DNA of 64,000 nt from NCBI RefSeq assembly GCF_000741205.1, contig NZ_JGYW01000005.1, positions 186,001 to 250,000 on the forward strand, written 5' to 3'. Below the pieces are notes generated by a model. That model was not told the origin of the DNA. It was given only the letters and a program-made list of their open reading frames with translations, and did no database searches. How positions within the stretch are numbered: position 1 is the stretch's first letter; each line of letters opens with the position of its first letter. The position numbers were made by a program, and so were the translations under genes. Origin of the DNA: Bifidobacterium gallicum DSM 20093 = LMG 11596 (lineage in GTDB: Bacteria; Actinomycetota; Actinomycetes; Actinomycetales; Bifidobacteriaceae). Positions 56,332 through 64,000 of the stretch are shown here, piece after piece.

Positions 56332-56958
56332 CTACCATGGTTTGAGCACGATGCGTTGCGCAGTCAATAATGCTTCAGGGTCTCGGTATTGACGATTGCC
56401 AACCTTGACACCCCAGTGCACACAATGGTCATCACAATGGTCGGAATGCCCCTCCACATGTGCAAACACCTCGCCTTGTTGCACGCTCGCTCCCACCGAC
56501 AACTGTGTGGCCGCCGGCTCAAAAGTCAAGGTGCCCACTTCCCCACGAAGGCTCACCACTGACTTTCCCGCCACTGATCCTACGAAAGAAACGACGGCAT
56601 CGAGCGGTGCGCGCAACTGGTCGCCAGTCTTGGCTTCCATGTCAACGCCGCGATGTCCGGCAAGCCAAGGTTGCGCAGGACCATCAAACGCTGCGATGAT
56701 CCGGGCATTGGCCACAGGCGCCAGCAACGTCGCCTGACATGTTGACTGCTGTGTAGCTGATGCCAAGGGCACCCATGACGAGCTCGCCATCATGGACAAT
56801 AGCGCCAACATGCCTATGCAGCAGGTGATATATAGGCGCCCCTGCATATCCGCCCATTGCTTACGCCACCGTTCCTGCATCCGACGCATCATACGCTGGC
56901 AATACTTGACATACTCATGGTGGCGCATGCCTGGACCCCATAATGATCGACCCGCCAT
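56332..56958 (-). CDS. M23 (LytM-like) peptidase family protein
   Basis: A 208-residue protein with a basic N-terminus, one signal-anchor helix (LYITCCIGMLALLSMMASSS region, about residues 42-68) and a C-terminal M23 domain (GHRGVDMEAKTGDQLRAPLD). The first metal motif HxxxD is present, but the second, normally HxH, reads HCVHWGVK, a variant usual in actinobacterial members. It may cut or only bind peptidoglycan. GGGGAGAGG precedes the ATG at 56958. In mycobacteria a related gene lies next to rpsB; here it is about 9 kb away from it. Confidence 0.82.
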   Translation of the reverse strand: MAGRSLWGPGMRHHEYVKYCQRMMRRMQERWRKQWADMQGRLYITCCIGMLALLSMMASSSWVPLASATQQSTCQATLLAPVANARIIAAFDGPAQPWLAGHRGVDMEAKTGDQLRAPLDAVVSFVGSVAGKSVVSLRGEVGTLTFEPAATQLSVGASVQQGEVFAHVEGHSDHCDDHCVHWGVKVGNRQYRDPEALLTAQRIVLKPW

Positions 56959-57250
56959 CGGCCTCTCCCCTCACCCTTGCGCATCCCTGCGCGCTGCTTG
57001 CATAGCAGCCGATTCAACAGCAGATTCATGGCACGGTTTCATCGTTGAATCCGTGGAACGAATCCGCAAACACTTCGTGTTGAGTCATGCTTGTACTGTG
57101 CAGCAGAAAGGCATCAAGAATCAAATGCTGACGATGATTGTGGAGAACAATGGCGCCGGGCACGGGTATGTGCATAACTGCCTTGCATGTCGCCTCAGCG
57201 CCATAGCTTCATGTATTCCGGTATGCCCATCCGCATGATGAACCCGAGTT
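56959..57250 (-). other. Gap without a supported gene
   Basis: About 290 bp upstream of the M23 gene. No clear promoter, repeat or RNA gene was seen. Confidence 0.4.
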
Positions 57251-57631
57251 TCATGATTCGAACTGGTCAAGGACCTCATCTATGAGCATGCGGTCGCGCA
57301 CCGCTCCCTCCCTCAGGCGCGGGAAGCGCCGATTGGCATTCGACGGCGCAGCTCCGGCAGCCCTGGATACATTGGATTTGCTCATGCCGTGCGCAATGGA
57401 TTTCTCAGCCAAACGGTCCACGAGCGAATCAGCGATACGTCGCAATTGTTCAGCCACCCACACCTGTGCCAAATCGGCCGAGAGGCCATAATCCTCTTCC
57501 ACTTCAGCCGAAGCTTCTTGCACGGCCGCCCATAGCACCATGAATGGCTTGCGCACATAAGCAAGGCGTTCATCCAACGTTTCCGCGCACAGTTCTTCCA
57601 ACGCGCGCCGGTCTTCCTGATTGAGGCTCAT
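57251..57631 (-). CDS. Small putative DNA-binding protein, function unknown
   Basis: A 126-residue, mostly helical protein. The segment GMSKSNVSRAAGAAPSNANR followed by RFPRL has the look of a helix-turn-helix (turn at AGAAP, recognition-type end SNANRRFP), so a DNA-binding role is likely but not proven. I did not recognise a family. GAGGAG lies 6 nt before the ATG at 57631. The start is only about 20 nt downstream of the tRNA-Asn terminator on the same strand, and I see no separate promoter. Confidence 0.7.
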   Translation of the reverse strand: MSLNQEDRRALEELCAETLDERLAYVRKPFMVLWAAVQEASAEVEEDYGLSADLAQVWVAEQLRRIADSLVDRLAEKSIAHGMSKSNVSRAAGAAPSNANRRFPRLREGAVRDRMLIDEVLDQFES

Positions 57632-57649
57632 GGTTGCTCCTCACGCATT

Positions 57650-57692
57650 CGCAAAAACAACGAAGGCCCATCAGATTTCCGATGGGCCTTCG
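57650..57692 (-). terminator. Rho-independent terminator of tRNA-Asn
   Basis: On the minus strand CGAAGGCCCATC / GATGGGCCTTCG with an 8-nt loop (57661-57692), followed by TTGTTTTTGC. It lies between tRNA-Asn and the small putative DNA-binding gene. Confidence 0.9.
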
Positions 57693-57701
57693 CTCTACAA
57701 G

Positions 57702-57774
<73 letters not shown>

Positions 57775-57816
57775 ATGCGCGCTACCAGATTCGTTGTGTT
57801 CCGGCAACAGTCAGTA

Positions 57817-57845
57817 AACTTACACAACATCCCCAACTATTGCAA
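57817..57845 (-). promoter_or_regulatory. Promoter of tRNA-Asn
   Basis: On the minus strand TTGCAA (57840-57845), 17-nt spacer, TAAGTT (57817-57822), about 43 nt before the tRNA. The -35 is identical to that of the tRNA array. Confidence 0.65.
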
Positions 57846-57936
57846 ATCGGCGTGTTGCATCGATATGGAAAACTGCCATACTGGATAGGAACTATATGTT
57901 AATACCCAACAGTTATTTCCCAACAGTCAAAGATTG

Positions 57937-59328
57937 CTACCTATCCCCCGTCTGATCATCCACACAACAATCTGCATCTTCATCAGGGCGCATGCCATTT
58001 TCCTTCTGCATATTGCGCATAATCGCAGCAATCGCACGGCAAGCCACGTCTAACGGAATACGCTCCTGCTCTATGCGAGGCGCCTCGGAATGTGAGCCTC
58101 CCTCAGATAAAGCTACATACAAATCACGTTCATCTGGCGTCAATGATGGAGTCTGCTTGGGCGCATGTAATACGATAGGTCGGCTCGCCGCATCTAGCGC
58201 TGTAGCGAAATCCGCATATTCCGCATACGCATTTTCGTCCATAAGCACTGAATAGGCGCACACCCCAGACCCACGTAATCCGTCCAGAATTTCCAAACCA
58301 TCGGCATCCATATCACCCCAATACACCACAGGCACTTGCGTGATCCAAGGTAGCAGTTGTGATACCAGTTTTTGCGCTACGCGTCCTTGTCCAAACACAA
58401 CAACACCTCGACCAAACTGTGGCATATTTGGCATGTGCTGATAGGTATCTTTGTTCTCGACAATAATCACCATATCCACTTGGTGATCCGTGTCTGGTGT
58501 CCACGGTTTGCTGATTAACAGTTCATACTCGTTAGCAAGATATCGTAATCGCAATTCCCCCGGCCGTTCCACGAACTGTATTCCATCCAAACCAAGCAAT
58601 GCAGTCAAGGCTCGTCTTCTAACTGATGATTGCGAACCTAACCATTTCGCACTAAATCCTGCGAGCGGCAGTTCCCGAGCGGACCACGGCAAATGAATCA
58701 CCCGTGATGTTTTGCCCTGCTCATCAGTGACACATTGCACATGAGGTGCACATCGTGGCACAGTAGTAGTTGAAGCGCAGTCTTCACAGCCAATATCAAG
58801 GAATCCGGAATCAAGTCTGTATCCCATTTCCTTCAGCACATTACTGACACATTGGGTCGCTTGGATAAGCAACAAAAAGTCAATATCACTCTCGGTTCGC
58901 ATGAGGTGTATAACGCGCCTAGCTGTCTGATCACTGACGGCAAGCTGATCGTGCAACTGGCGTATGCGAGTCATTCCCTGTGCGTATTGCTTCCGTATTG
59001 CGACATCAGCAACCCGCAGTGCCGCTTCCTGATCCGGGATGATAATGGCACCAGTTAAGCTTACGGAACGGCCGCCGATGCGCTTGGTCACTTCGCTTCG
59101 CATAAGCCCTTGGCGCGTGCAATATTCTCGCACACTACGCTCATGTGCATAACATGCGCTGGCGTGCGATTCCAGTATGGCTTGTGTCGGCCAACGGAAT
59201 GGTATGCGTCGAGGCCAAGGCACCATTGTGTCAGATAAATTCCTTATCAGATCACGGTTCGCTTGCGTACGTACACGTTCCAAGTCCGGGAACTGCGAGC
59301 GCATCTTTTGGTCACCGGAGTCAGCCAT
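57937..59328 (-). CDS. jetD: Wadjet subunit JetD (TOPRIM-like nuclease)
   Basis: A 463-residue protein of the DUF3322/DUF2220 type that cleaves DNA in Wadjet systems. The C-terminal TOPRIM-like domain shows the conserved glutamate in VIIVENKDTY (E291) and the acidic motif YWGDMDADG (residues 336-344). The middle has CEDC (181-184) and CAPHVQC (193-199), which could bind zinc. The N-terminal part (RRIPFRWPTQAILESHASA) fits the arm that contacts the JetABC complex. It is the last gene of the operon, 67 bp after jetC. The start at 59328 has GAGG just upstream. Base use looks slightly AT-richer than in neighbours. Confidence 0.9.
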   Translation of the reverse strand: MADSGDQKMRSQFPDLERVRTQANRDLIRNLSDTMVPWPRRIPFRWPTQAILESHASACYAHERSVREYCTRQGLMRSEVTKRIGGRSVSLTGAIIIPDQEAALRVADVAIRKQYAQGMTRIRQLHDQLAVSDQTARRVIHLMRTESDIDFLLLIQATQCVSNVLKEMGYRLDSGFLDIGCEDCASTTTVPRCAPHVQCVTDEQGKTSRVIHLPWSARELPLAGFSAKWLGSQSSVRRRALTALLGLDGIQFVERPGELRLRYLANEYELLISKPWTPDTDHQVDMVIIVENKDTYQHMPNMPQFGRGVVVFGQGRVAQKLVSQLLPWITQVPVVYWGDMDADGLEILDGLRGSGVCAYSVLMDENAYAEYADFATALDAASRPIVLHAPKQTPSLTPDERDLYVALSEGGSHSEAPRIEQERIPLDVACRAIAAIMRNMQKENGMRPDEDADCCVDDQTGDR

Positions 59329-59395
59329 ACCTCACTACCTCTTCCTCATAAAGCGCGAACTGCGCATCTGGTGTCATATCAGTGCTCTTGATTGC

Positions 59396-62300
59396 TCACG
59401 GCATGTTTTCCCGTTCTGCGCGCCGTAGCGTGGTGCGTTCCTGCTTGGGATCTTTGACGGCTACCACGGCTTTGGTGGCTAGACGCATGATTTCTGATGT
59501 TTTGCTTTCGGGAGCCGAGACGATGATTTGGAATCCGAGCATGGGCAGTACTTTGAGTGCGCGCACCGTGTAATTGCCGTCTGCTTTGATTAATGCTTCA
59601 TCCAGGAAGATTGTGGTGTATCCCGGATGGCCGTCCACGTCTCCTCCGAGTAGGTATATCAATGCCGCGCCGTACACGAACGACGTCAATTCTTGTAATG
59701 CGCCGCCTGATTTGCCGCCTGTGGTGTTCAGATGTTCTTTTGTGCCGTCGGGGTTATCCACGTCCACGGCGAATGCTGTGCGGCAGCGTGGGTCGAGGTC
59801 GAAGGCTCCGTATTGTTCAACGCCTGGTTGGTTTCTGACTTTGCCGAGCAGTGTGGTCAACATTGTGATGATTGGCTGCAGTTCTTGGAATGTCGCTTCG
59901 TCCTGGCTACGCGTATGTGCTCCTTGTAAACTCCAGTCGCGCATCAGGTCGATTGCATCGTTGAGCGCGTTTTTGAACGTGTGTGACGGCGGTTTGATGG
60001 TCACTTGGATTCGCATGCGTCCGCTTTTTGGGCCGTATGGCAACTTTTCGAACATCGTATTGATGTTGTCTAACGTATCTGTGATTTTGCGCGTGTCACT
60101 GCGCAATGCCGCGTTGATTTGTGTCAGGGAATCTTGGATACGTCCCAGGCAGAGTCGGTATTGTTCGTCTAACGCTGTCGGCGCGATTTGGGTTTGTAAC
60201 TGCCGCCGTTCGTTGCGATATCCTTCAATATCGTTGACCGATGGTTCCAATGGTCCCACCACGTCGGCATGGTTCGCCACGTATGCGGACATGCTTTGTT
60301 CGACTACTGTGGCTTGCTCATCGGTTAAGGTGCGACATTCTTTGAGTTTGGCCATGGCTGCCTGACTGATTTTTCCAAGGATCATGTCCCTGAACCGCGC
60401 GATGTCATCGTCGTCAGGGACTTTCGTGTCACCTGTTTTGGTTGATCCCACGATGATTGCCGCGCGTTCACTATCAGTCGTGTTGGCTGCTCCGAACTGG
60501 TTGTCTATGGTTTGGCGCATCAATTCGATGGCGTGCGGATCCAGGACGGCCAGTTCACGCTGTGCCGTTGGTGTGACATGTGTCTTCCCGACGGCCGATT
60601 CAGGCACGTTTTTCAACCAGTGTTGTTCAAGTTCAATCAAACGTTGCTGATGGTTACTCTGGTTGGTCAGTTCGGCCACACGCTGGTCTATGTCACGTTT
60701 GTCCTGCTGGCAGCGTTCAAGCTGTTCGGTAAGCTGCTGGATATCAGGATCACTTGTGATGCGTGTGATGCGTTCTTCCAGGTCTTTGATTGTGCGCACC
60801 GCTGAGCGCACGTCTACCTCGTTCCATGTCAGCTTGGTTACGTCACGATAGAGGTCATGCTGGTTTTCGAACGTCTTCAATGCTTCCTTGGCTGCGGACC
60901 TGGCTTTTTCCGCTTCGTTGTAACGCAGCTGCGCTGCCCGATACTGTGTGTCCAGTTGCGCCAAGTATTCCGGGTCTACGAATCCGATCAGGTCGGCAAT
61001 GTTCTTGGAACCATACGCGCCTCGGGTCCCTTCCTTGAACTGTCCATCCGTTTGGATTTGGCGTGTTGTGATGCTGTCATCGATATGCTCCACACAAACG
61101 GCGTCATATTGGGGTTGTTGCACAGCATGGCGTACCCATGCGGCGAACGGGCTGGTATCGTTGAACCGCAATTTTTCTGAAAGCATGCTTTCATTGGGCG
61201 CATCGTCATAATGCTGATCGAGGTCCACGAACCGCCAATTGCGCCGCATGATCGCATGGGCATCCAGATGCTCGCTGACAGCTTTGGCGAATCCTTGTTC
61301 ATGGCGACGGTCAATGAGAATGATCTGGCTTAATGGCGCATATACGACATTCATGGCATCACGCCATTGTTCCTCATCTTTGCGCACATCCATGAGTTCC
61401 GCCACATAGGGTAGGTCTTGTGCGCTCAAACCTGCGGCTTGGGCCAGCGCGTCGCGTGCGGCAACGCGTTCATTGTCGGCGGCGATACGCACGCCTTGCT
61501 GTTGGGTTTGTGTGATCTTGGCTTTGATCTGGTCGCGGACTTGTTGGGTTTCTCGGACGGACAGCGTGGCGTTCATTGTTGCATCGTCGAGTTCCATACG
61601 GCGCTCATGCTCATGATTTAAGAAATCCGAAGCTTCATCATGCAGCGTTTCCCATGCTTCCTGATTGTCGGGCATGGTGAGGTCCAATGGTTCGAGCAGT
61701 GGGCGTAGCTCATTGACATGGCTACGCGCGCGCCGTTCATCACTGACTGCGTGGCGTCGTTGTTCCTCGAGTCGTGGAAGCTGGGTGCCACCATGTTTGT
61801 CAAGTTGCGCCTGGATTTCCTTGATGCGTTCTTCGGTTTTGGCGGCATCTTCTTGGACCGAAGCAAGAATACGGTTGTTATGCTCACGCTCGGTGACCAA
61901 CTGCGGAATGGATTGACGGACATGGTGTGCCAAACTCGTATTGATCCATGCGAGGATGACGGATTCACCTTCTGATGTTTGCGGATCAATCGGCAGATAT
62001 TGGCGCGTGCGTTGACGGCTGACCTCGTAGGTCTCGTATTGGCTAAGGATGGCTTGAACTTGGTTGAGCCGTTGTTGTTTGCTCTTGAGTTCGTTGAAAA
62101 TCTCAGTGTAGCGTTCGTAGTCTTCAACGGCGTCTTTGGCGTATTGCAAGGCTTGCGGAACGTCAAGCACACCTTGTTTGAAGATGTCGTCAAGCTGGTT
62201 GGGTGTTTGCGCCGACTGCATGCGGTACAGCATGCGGCACGCATGCTCGTTGACACCGAGTCGACGCCACATGACTTCTTGAAACGACTGTTGGGTTGTG

Positions 62301-62863
62301 TAAATCTGGGCGTTCGGATAGGTGGCCCGCAATTGCGATTTGTTGAATGGTTCATTGCGATACCGGTCCATAAGACGCGGATCGATGGGTTCATCGCTGA
62401 CCAGGAACCATTTGTGGATGCTGCTGCTATCGGCTCCGGCTGCGAGGGTCATGAATTTGGCGCAACTGATTGTGGAACCGTCCGTGTGATTGATGTAGGT
62501 GTCTACGATGGCGCTCCACACGGGCATCGGCATGCCTGTGGAACCAGTACCGCGTAGATAGGTGGCGTTACCGTCCGCACCTTTGGCGATGAGGCCTCGA
62601 ATGTAGGTGTAGTCGCTACGTTCGCTACGACCTGAGTTGGATGCTTTGTTGAACGGGATGCCAGTGGGATAGAACAGTGAGGTTTGCGCGTCGAGGAGCG
62701 TGGATTTGCCTGATTCACTGGCCCCTGTCAACAGCGTGACAGGCATCGTCGGATCACATGACGGTTCGAATGTATGGTAGCCGTCATAGCTGCCCCAATT
62801 GACCAGTTGGCGTTGGTGGAGCATCCATCGGTTGGCGATTATCGCTGTGGTATCGTCGCGCAT
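59396..62863 (-). CDS. jetC: Wadjet subunit JetC (SMC/MukB-like ATPase)
   Basis: A 1155-residue SMC-like ATPase. The Walker A motif GASESGKST is at residues 47-55, the ABC-type signature SGGALQEL at about 1052-1059, and the Walker B region TIFLDEA at about 1084-1090; between them lie long coiled-coil stretches with a hinge-like middle. In Wadjet, JetC loop-extrudes DNA with JetA and JetB and delivers small circular DNA to JetD for cleavage. The start ATG is 1 nt after the jetB stop, so translation is coupled. The head domain opens NRWMLHQRQLVNWGSYDGYH, typical of this family. Confidence 0.93.
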   Translation of the reverse strand: MRDDTTAIIANRWMLHQRQLVNWGSYDGYHTFEPSCDPTMPVTLLTGASESGKSTLLDAQTSLFYPTGIPFNKASNSGRSERSDYTYIRGLIAKGADGNATYLRGTGSTGMPMPVWSAIVDTYINHTDGSTISCAKFMTLAAGADSSSIHKWFLVSDEPIDPRLMDRYRNEPFNKSQLRATYPNAQIYTTQQSFQEVMWRRLGVNEHACRMLYRMQSAQTPNQLDDIFKQGVLDVPQALQYAKDAVEDYERYTEIFNELKSKQQRLNQVQAILSQYETYEVSRQRTRQYLPIDPQTSEGESVILAWINTSLAHHVRQSIPQLVTEREHNNRILASVQEDAAKTEERIKEIQAQLDKHGGTQLPRLEEQRRHAVSDERRARSHVNELRPLLEPLDLTMPDNQEAWETLHDEASDFLNHEHERRMELDDATMNATLSVRETQQVRDQIKAKITQTQQQGVRIAADNERVAARDALAQAAGLSAQDLPYVAELMDVRKDEEQWRDAMNVVYAPLSQIILIDRRHEQGFAKAVSEHLDAHAIMRRNWRFVDLDQHYDDAPNESMLSEKLRFNDTSPFAAWVRHAVQQPQYDAVCVEHIDDSITTRQIQTDGQFKEGTRGAYGSKNIADLIGFVDPEYLAQLDTQYRAAQLRYNEAEKARSAAKEALKTFENQHDLYRDVTKLTWNEVDVRSAVRTIKDLEERITRITSDPDIQQLTEQLERCQQDKRDIDQRVAELTNQSNHQQRLIELEQHWLKNVPESAVGKTHVTPTAQRELAVLDPHAIELMRQTIDNQFGAANTTDSERAAIIVGSTKTGDTKVPDDDDIARFRDMILGKISQAAMAKLKECRTLTDEQATVVEQSMSAYVANHADVVGPLEPSVNDIEGYRNERRQLQTQIAPTALDEQYRLCLGRIQDSLTQINAALRSDTRKITDTLDNINTMFEKLPYGPKSGRMRIQVTIKPPSHTFKNALNDAIDLMRDWSLQGAHTRSQDEATFQELQPIITMLTTLLGKVRNQPGVEQYGAFDLDPRCRTAFAVDVDNPDGTKEHLNTTGGKSGGALQELTSFVYGAALIYLLGGDVDGHPGYTTIFLDEALIKADGNYTVRALKVLPMLGFQIIVSAPESKTSEIMRLATKAVVAVKDPKQERTTLRRAERENMP

Positions 62864-62864
62864 A

Positions 62865-63653
62865 TCATTGTCCTTCTTCGAAGAGGTCGTCCATCGTGTA
62901 TTGCGTGGTTACCGCCGTGACTTCCATGCCGGGCGTGGTGGGCTCATCCGTTATCACATCATTCATGGTGGCGCGTGGTGCAACCGTTGATATGTCGGGT
63001 GCCGTATCCATGGGCGGCTGGTTGGCTTGGGCCGCCCATTGCCGGACCTGGTCAAGCGTCATGATGGCCGGCACAATGCGTTGGACCAGATACGTGTCGG
63101 GATCGTCCTCCAAGGATTGGAAGTACCCGTAGTTGATGGCGCTACGAATCAGGCTGTCGACTTCAGCGTCGATACCGGCTTCATCAATGCGTGAGGCAAG
63201 GTATCCGGCTCCCGTGGTCAACGCCGTCTTGATCAGACTGCGCGAAATCCACCATTCCTCGGGAATGATGCGTTGCGCTTCGCATTCGGCGACACGGTCA
63301 CGCGCTATGCACAGCAATTGCATCATCGGGGCGTTCAGGCGTGACCGTTTCTTGACGGAACGCGGCAACCCTTCCTGTTGGGATACGGGCGTGGCATACA
63401 TGACATCGTAAGTGTCCGAATAATGCAGTTCGAGCAGGTCGTTGTTCAACGAAGTGACGACTTCTTCATAGTGGTCGTTGACCATGCTGACAAGTTCACC
63501 GGTGATATAGCGTTCGGTTTTGAGCGCGATGGCTGCACGGCGCGCGTCAAGGCTCATGACGGAACAGTCCTCCGGGAACAAAGCGTTGGGGTTGGCGATG
63601 TCTTCCGGGTTGGTGTCGTTTTCGTCGAAACTGGTATCGATCGTGTCGTTCAT
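62865..63653 (-). CDS. jetB: Wadjet subunit JetB (DUF4194, kleisin-associated KITE-like)
   Basis: A 262-residue acidic protein of the DUF4194 family, equivalent to MukE in MukBEF-like complexes, bridging JetA and JetC. The central region (EEWWISRSLIKTALTTGAGY, YGYFQSLEDDPDTYLVQRIV) looks like two winged-helix modules. I start at the ATG at 63653: it overlaps the jetA stop as ATGA and has AAAGGA upstream; an open frame runs 33 codons further but lies inside jetA. The N-terminal 30 residues and the C-terminal 50 are acidic and probably flexible. Confidence 0.9.
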   Translation of the reverse strand: MNDTIDTSFDENDTNPEDIANPNALFPEDCSVMSLDARRAAIALKTERYITGELVSMVNDHYEEVVTSLNNDLLELHYSDTYDVMYATPVSQQEGLPRSVKKRSRLNAPMMQLLCIARDRVAECEAQRIIPEEWWISRSLIKTALTTGAGYLASRIDEAGIDAEVDSLIRSAINYGYFQSLEDDPDTYLVQRIVPAIMTLDQVRQWAAQANQPPMDTAPDISTVAPRATMNDVITDEPTTPGMEVTAVTTQYTMDDLFEEGQ

Positions 63654-64000
63654 GTCATGTCCTTTACGATTGCCATGAGGTGGTCTGCGGAAATAATCCA
63701 AGAAGGGGTGCGCCAAATCACGGGAGTGCCGTCGTCGCCCACACACCGCCACAGCGATGTGCCAGGCTCCTGACGGCCGTCGAGCGTAAGCAAGCCAACT
63801 ATTTCACAAGCGCGACGGTCCTGGGCGCCCAGAGTGTTGAAACTGGCAGCCAAATCGATCATCCCATCGTCCTGCAGCACGGGCTGCTCGAGAATCAACG
63901 TGGCGATGCGTCGCACTTGCGGGCCTCCCCTACGGATCATGTCGCCCACGTCGAATGGTTCAACGTCACCCGAAACCCCGAGCTCAGGAACGTCAACGTT
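63650..64000 (-). CDS. jetA: Wadjet subunit JetA, C-terminal part
   Basis: Only the last 116 residues are in the window; the rest lies beyond the right edge. The visible part (VRRIATLILEQPVLQDDGMI, WRTPSWIISADHLMAIVKDM) is the C-terminal region. I call it JetA (DUF3375, kleisin-like MukF equivalent) because it stands first in a jetA-jetB-jetC-jetD order and overlaps jetB by 4 bp (ATGA). Identity from sequence alone is moderate. Confidence 0.75.
   Translation of the reverse strand, partial: NVDVPELGVSGDVEPFDVGDMIRRGGPQVRRIATLILEQPVLQDDGMIDLAASFNTLGAQDRRACEIVGLLTLDGRQEPGTSLWRCVGDDGTPVIWRTPSWIISADHLMAIVKDMT

Overview
The window is chromosomal DNA from an actinobacterium, almost certainly a member of the Bifidobacteriaceae and most likely the genus Bifidobacterium. 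The reasons are the gene content and order: hrcA-dnaJ2 next to a transketolase/transaldolase pair (enzymes of the bifid shunt), ruvC-ruvA-ruvB-yajC, the PgsA-acyltransferase-PimA-YebC block, rlmN-cdsA-frr-pyrH-tsf-rpsB, a trpC-trpB fusion, and only fragments of a TCA cycle (sucCD, icd). The base composition looks moderately GC-rich by eye. Most genes lie on the minus strand. There are no insertion sequences, prophage genes or CRISPR arrays.

Layout. 1-4750: purine and nucleotide genes with succinyl-CoA ligase (purH fragment, a PerM-like membrane protein, sucD, sucC, apt). 4921-8825: yajC, ruvB, ruvA, ruvC and yebC, with a LexA-type operator in front of ruvAB. 8894-11994: phosphatidylinositol mannoside-type lipid synthesis (mannosyltransferase, acyltransferase, phosphatidylinositol phosphate synthase). 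12193-14238: thrS. 14401-15649: an array of twelve minus-strand tRNA genes that contains a perfect 413-bp tandem duplication. 16172-19012: a PAC2 protein, uppP and a fructosamine kinase. 19160-21849: dnaJ and hrcA with a perfect CIRCE element. 22072-25392: tkt and tal. 25606-30370: a small membrane protein, a MerR regulator, a GarA/OdhI-like FHA protein, the DUF881-Sbp-DUF881 trio and a CDP-alcohol phosphatidyltransferase, an order also found in mycobacteria. 30389-40255: histidine and tryptophan genes (hisG, hisE, rpe, lgt, trpA, trpCB fusion, trpE, hisI, hisF) with a small coiled-coil gene inserted. 40585-47742: a membrane-bound XRE regulator, then rlmN, cdsA, frr, pyrH, tsf, rpsB. 48094-54452: def, an acyl-CoA synthetase, an Rv3235-like protein, guaB3 and icd. 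54679-57631: an orphan sugar-binding-type lipoprotein, an M23 peptidase-like protein and a small putative DNA-binding protein. 57702-57774: tRNA-Asn.

The right end (57937-64000) holds a Wadjet (Jet) anti-plasmid defence operon in the order jetA-jetB-jetC-jetD on the minus strand. jetA is cut by the window edge. This is the only clear accessory or defence system in the window, and it belongs to an already described type.

Regulatory signals that can be read directly include CIRCE, a LexA-type box, two tRNA promoters of the form TTGCAA-N16/17-TAnnnT, about fifteen terminator or terminator-like hairpins, and five genes lacking a good Shine-Dalgarno in which a -10-like hexamer lies exactly 7 nt before the start codon, as expected for leaderless mRNAs. 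All functions are read from sequence and context; no database search was run.
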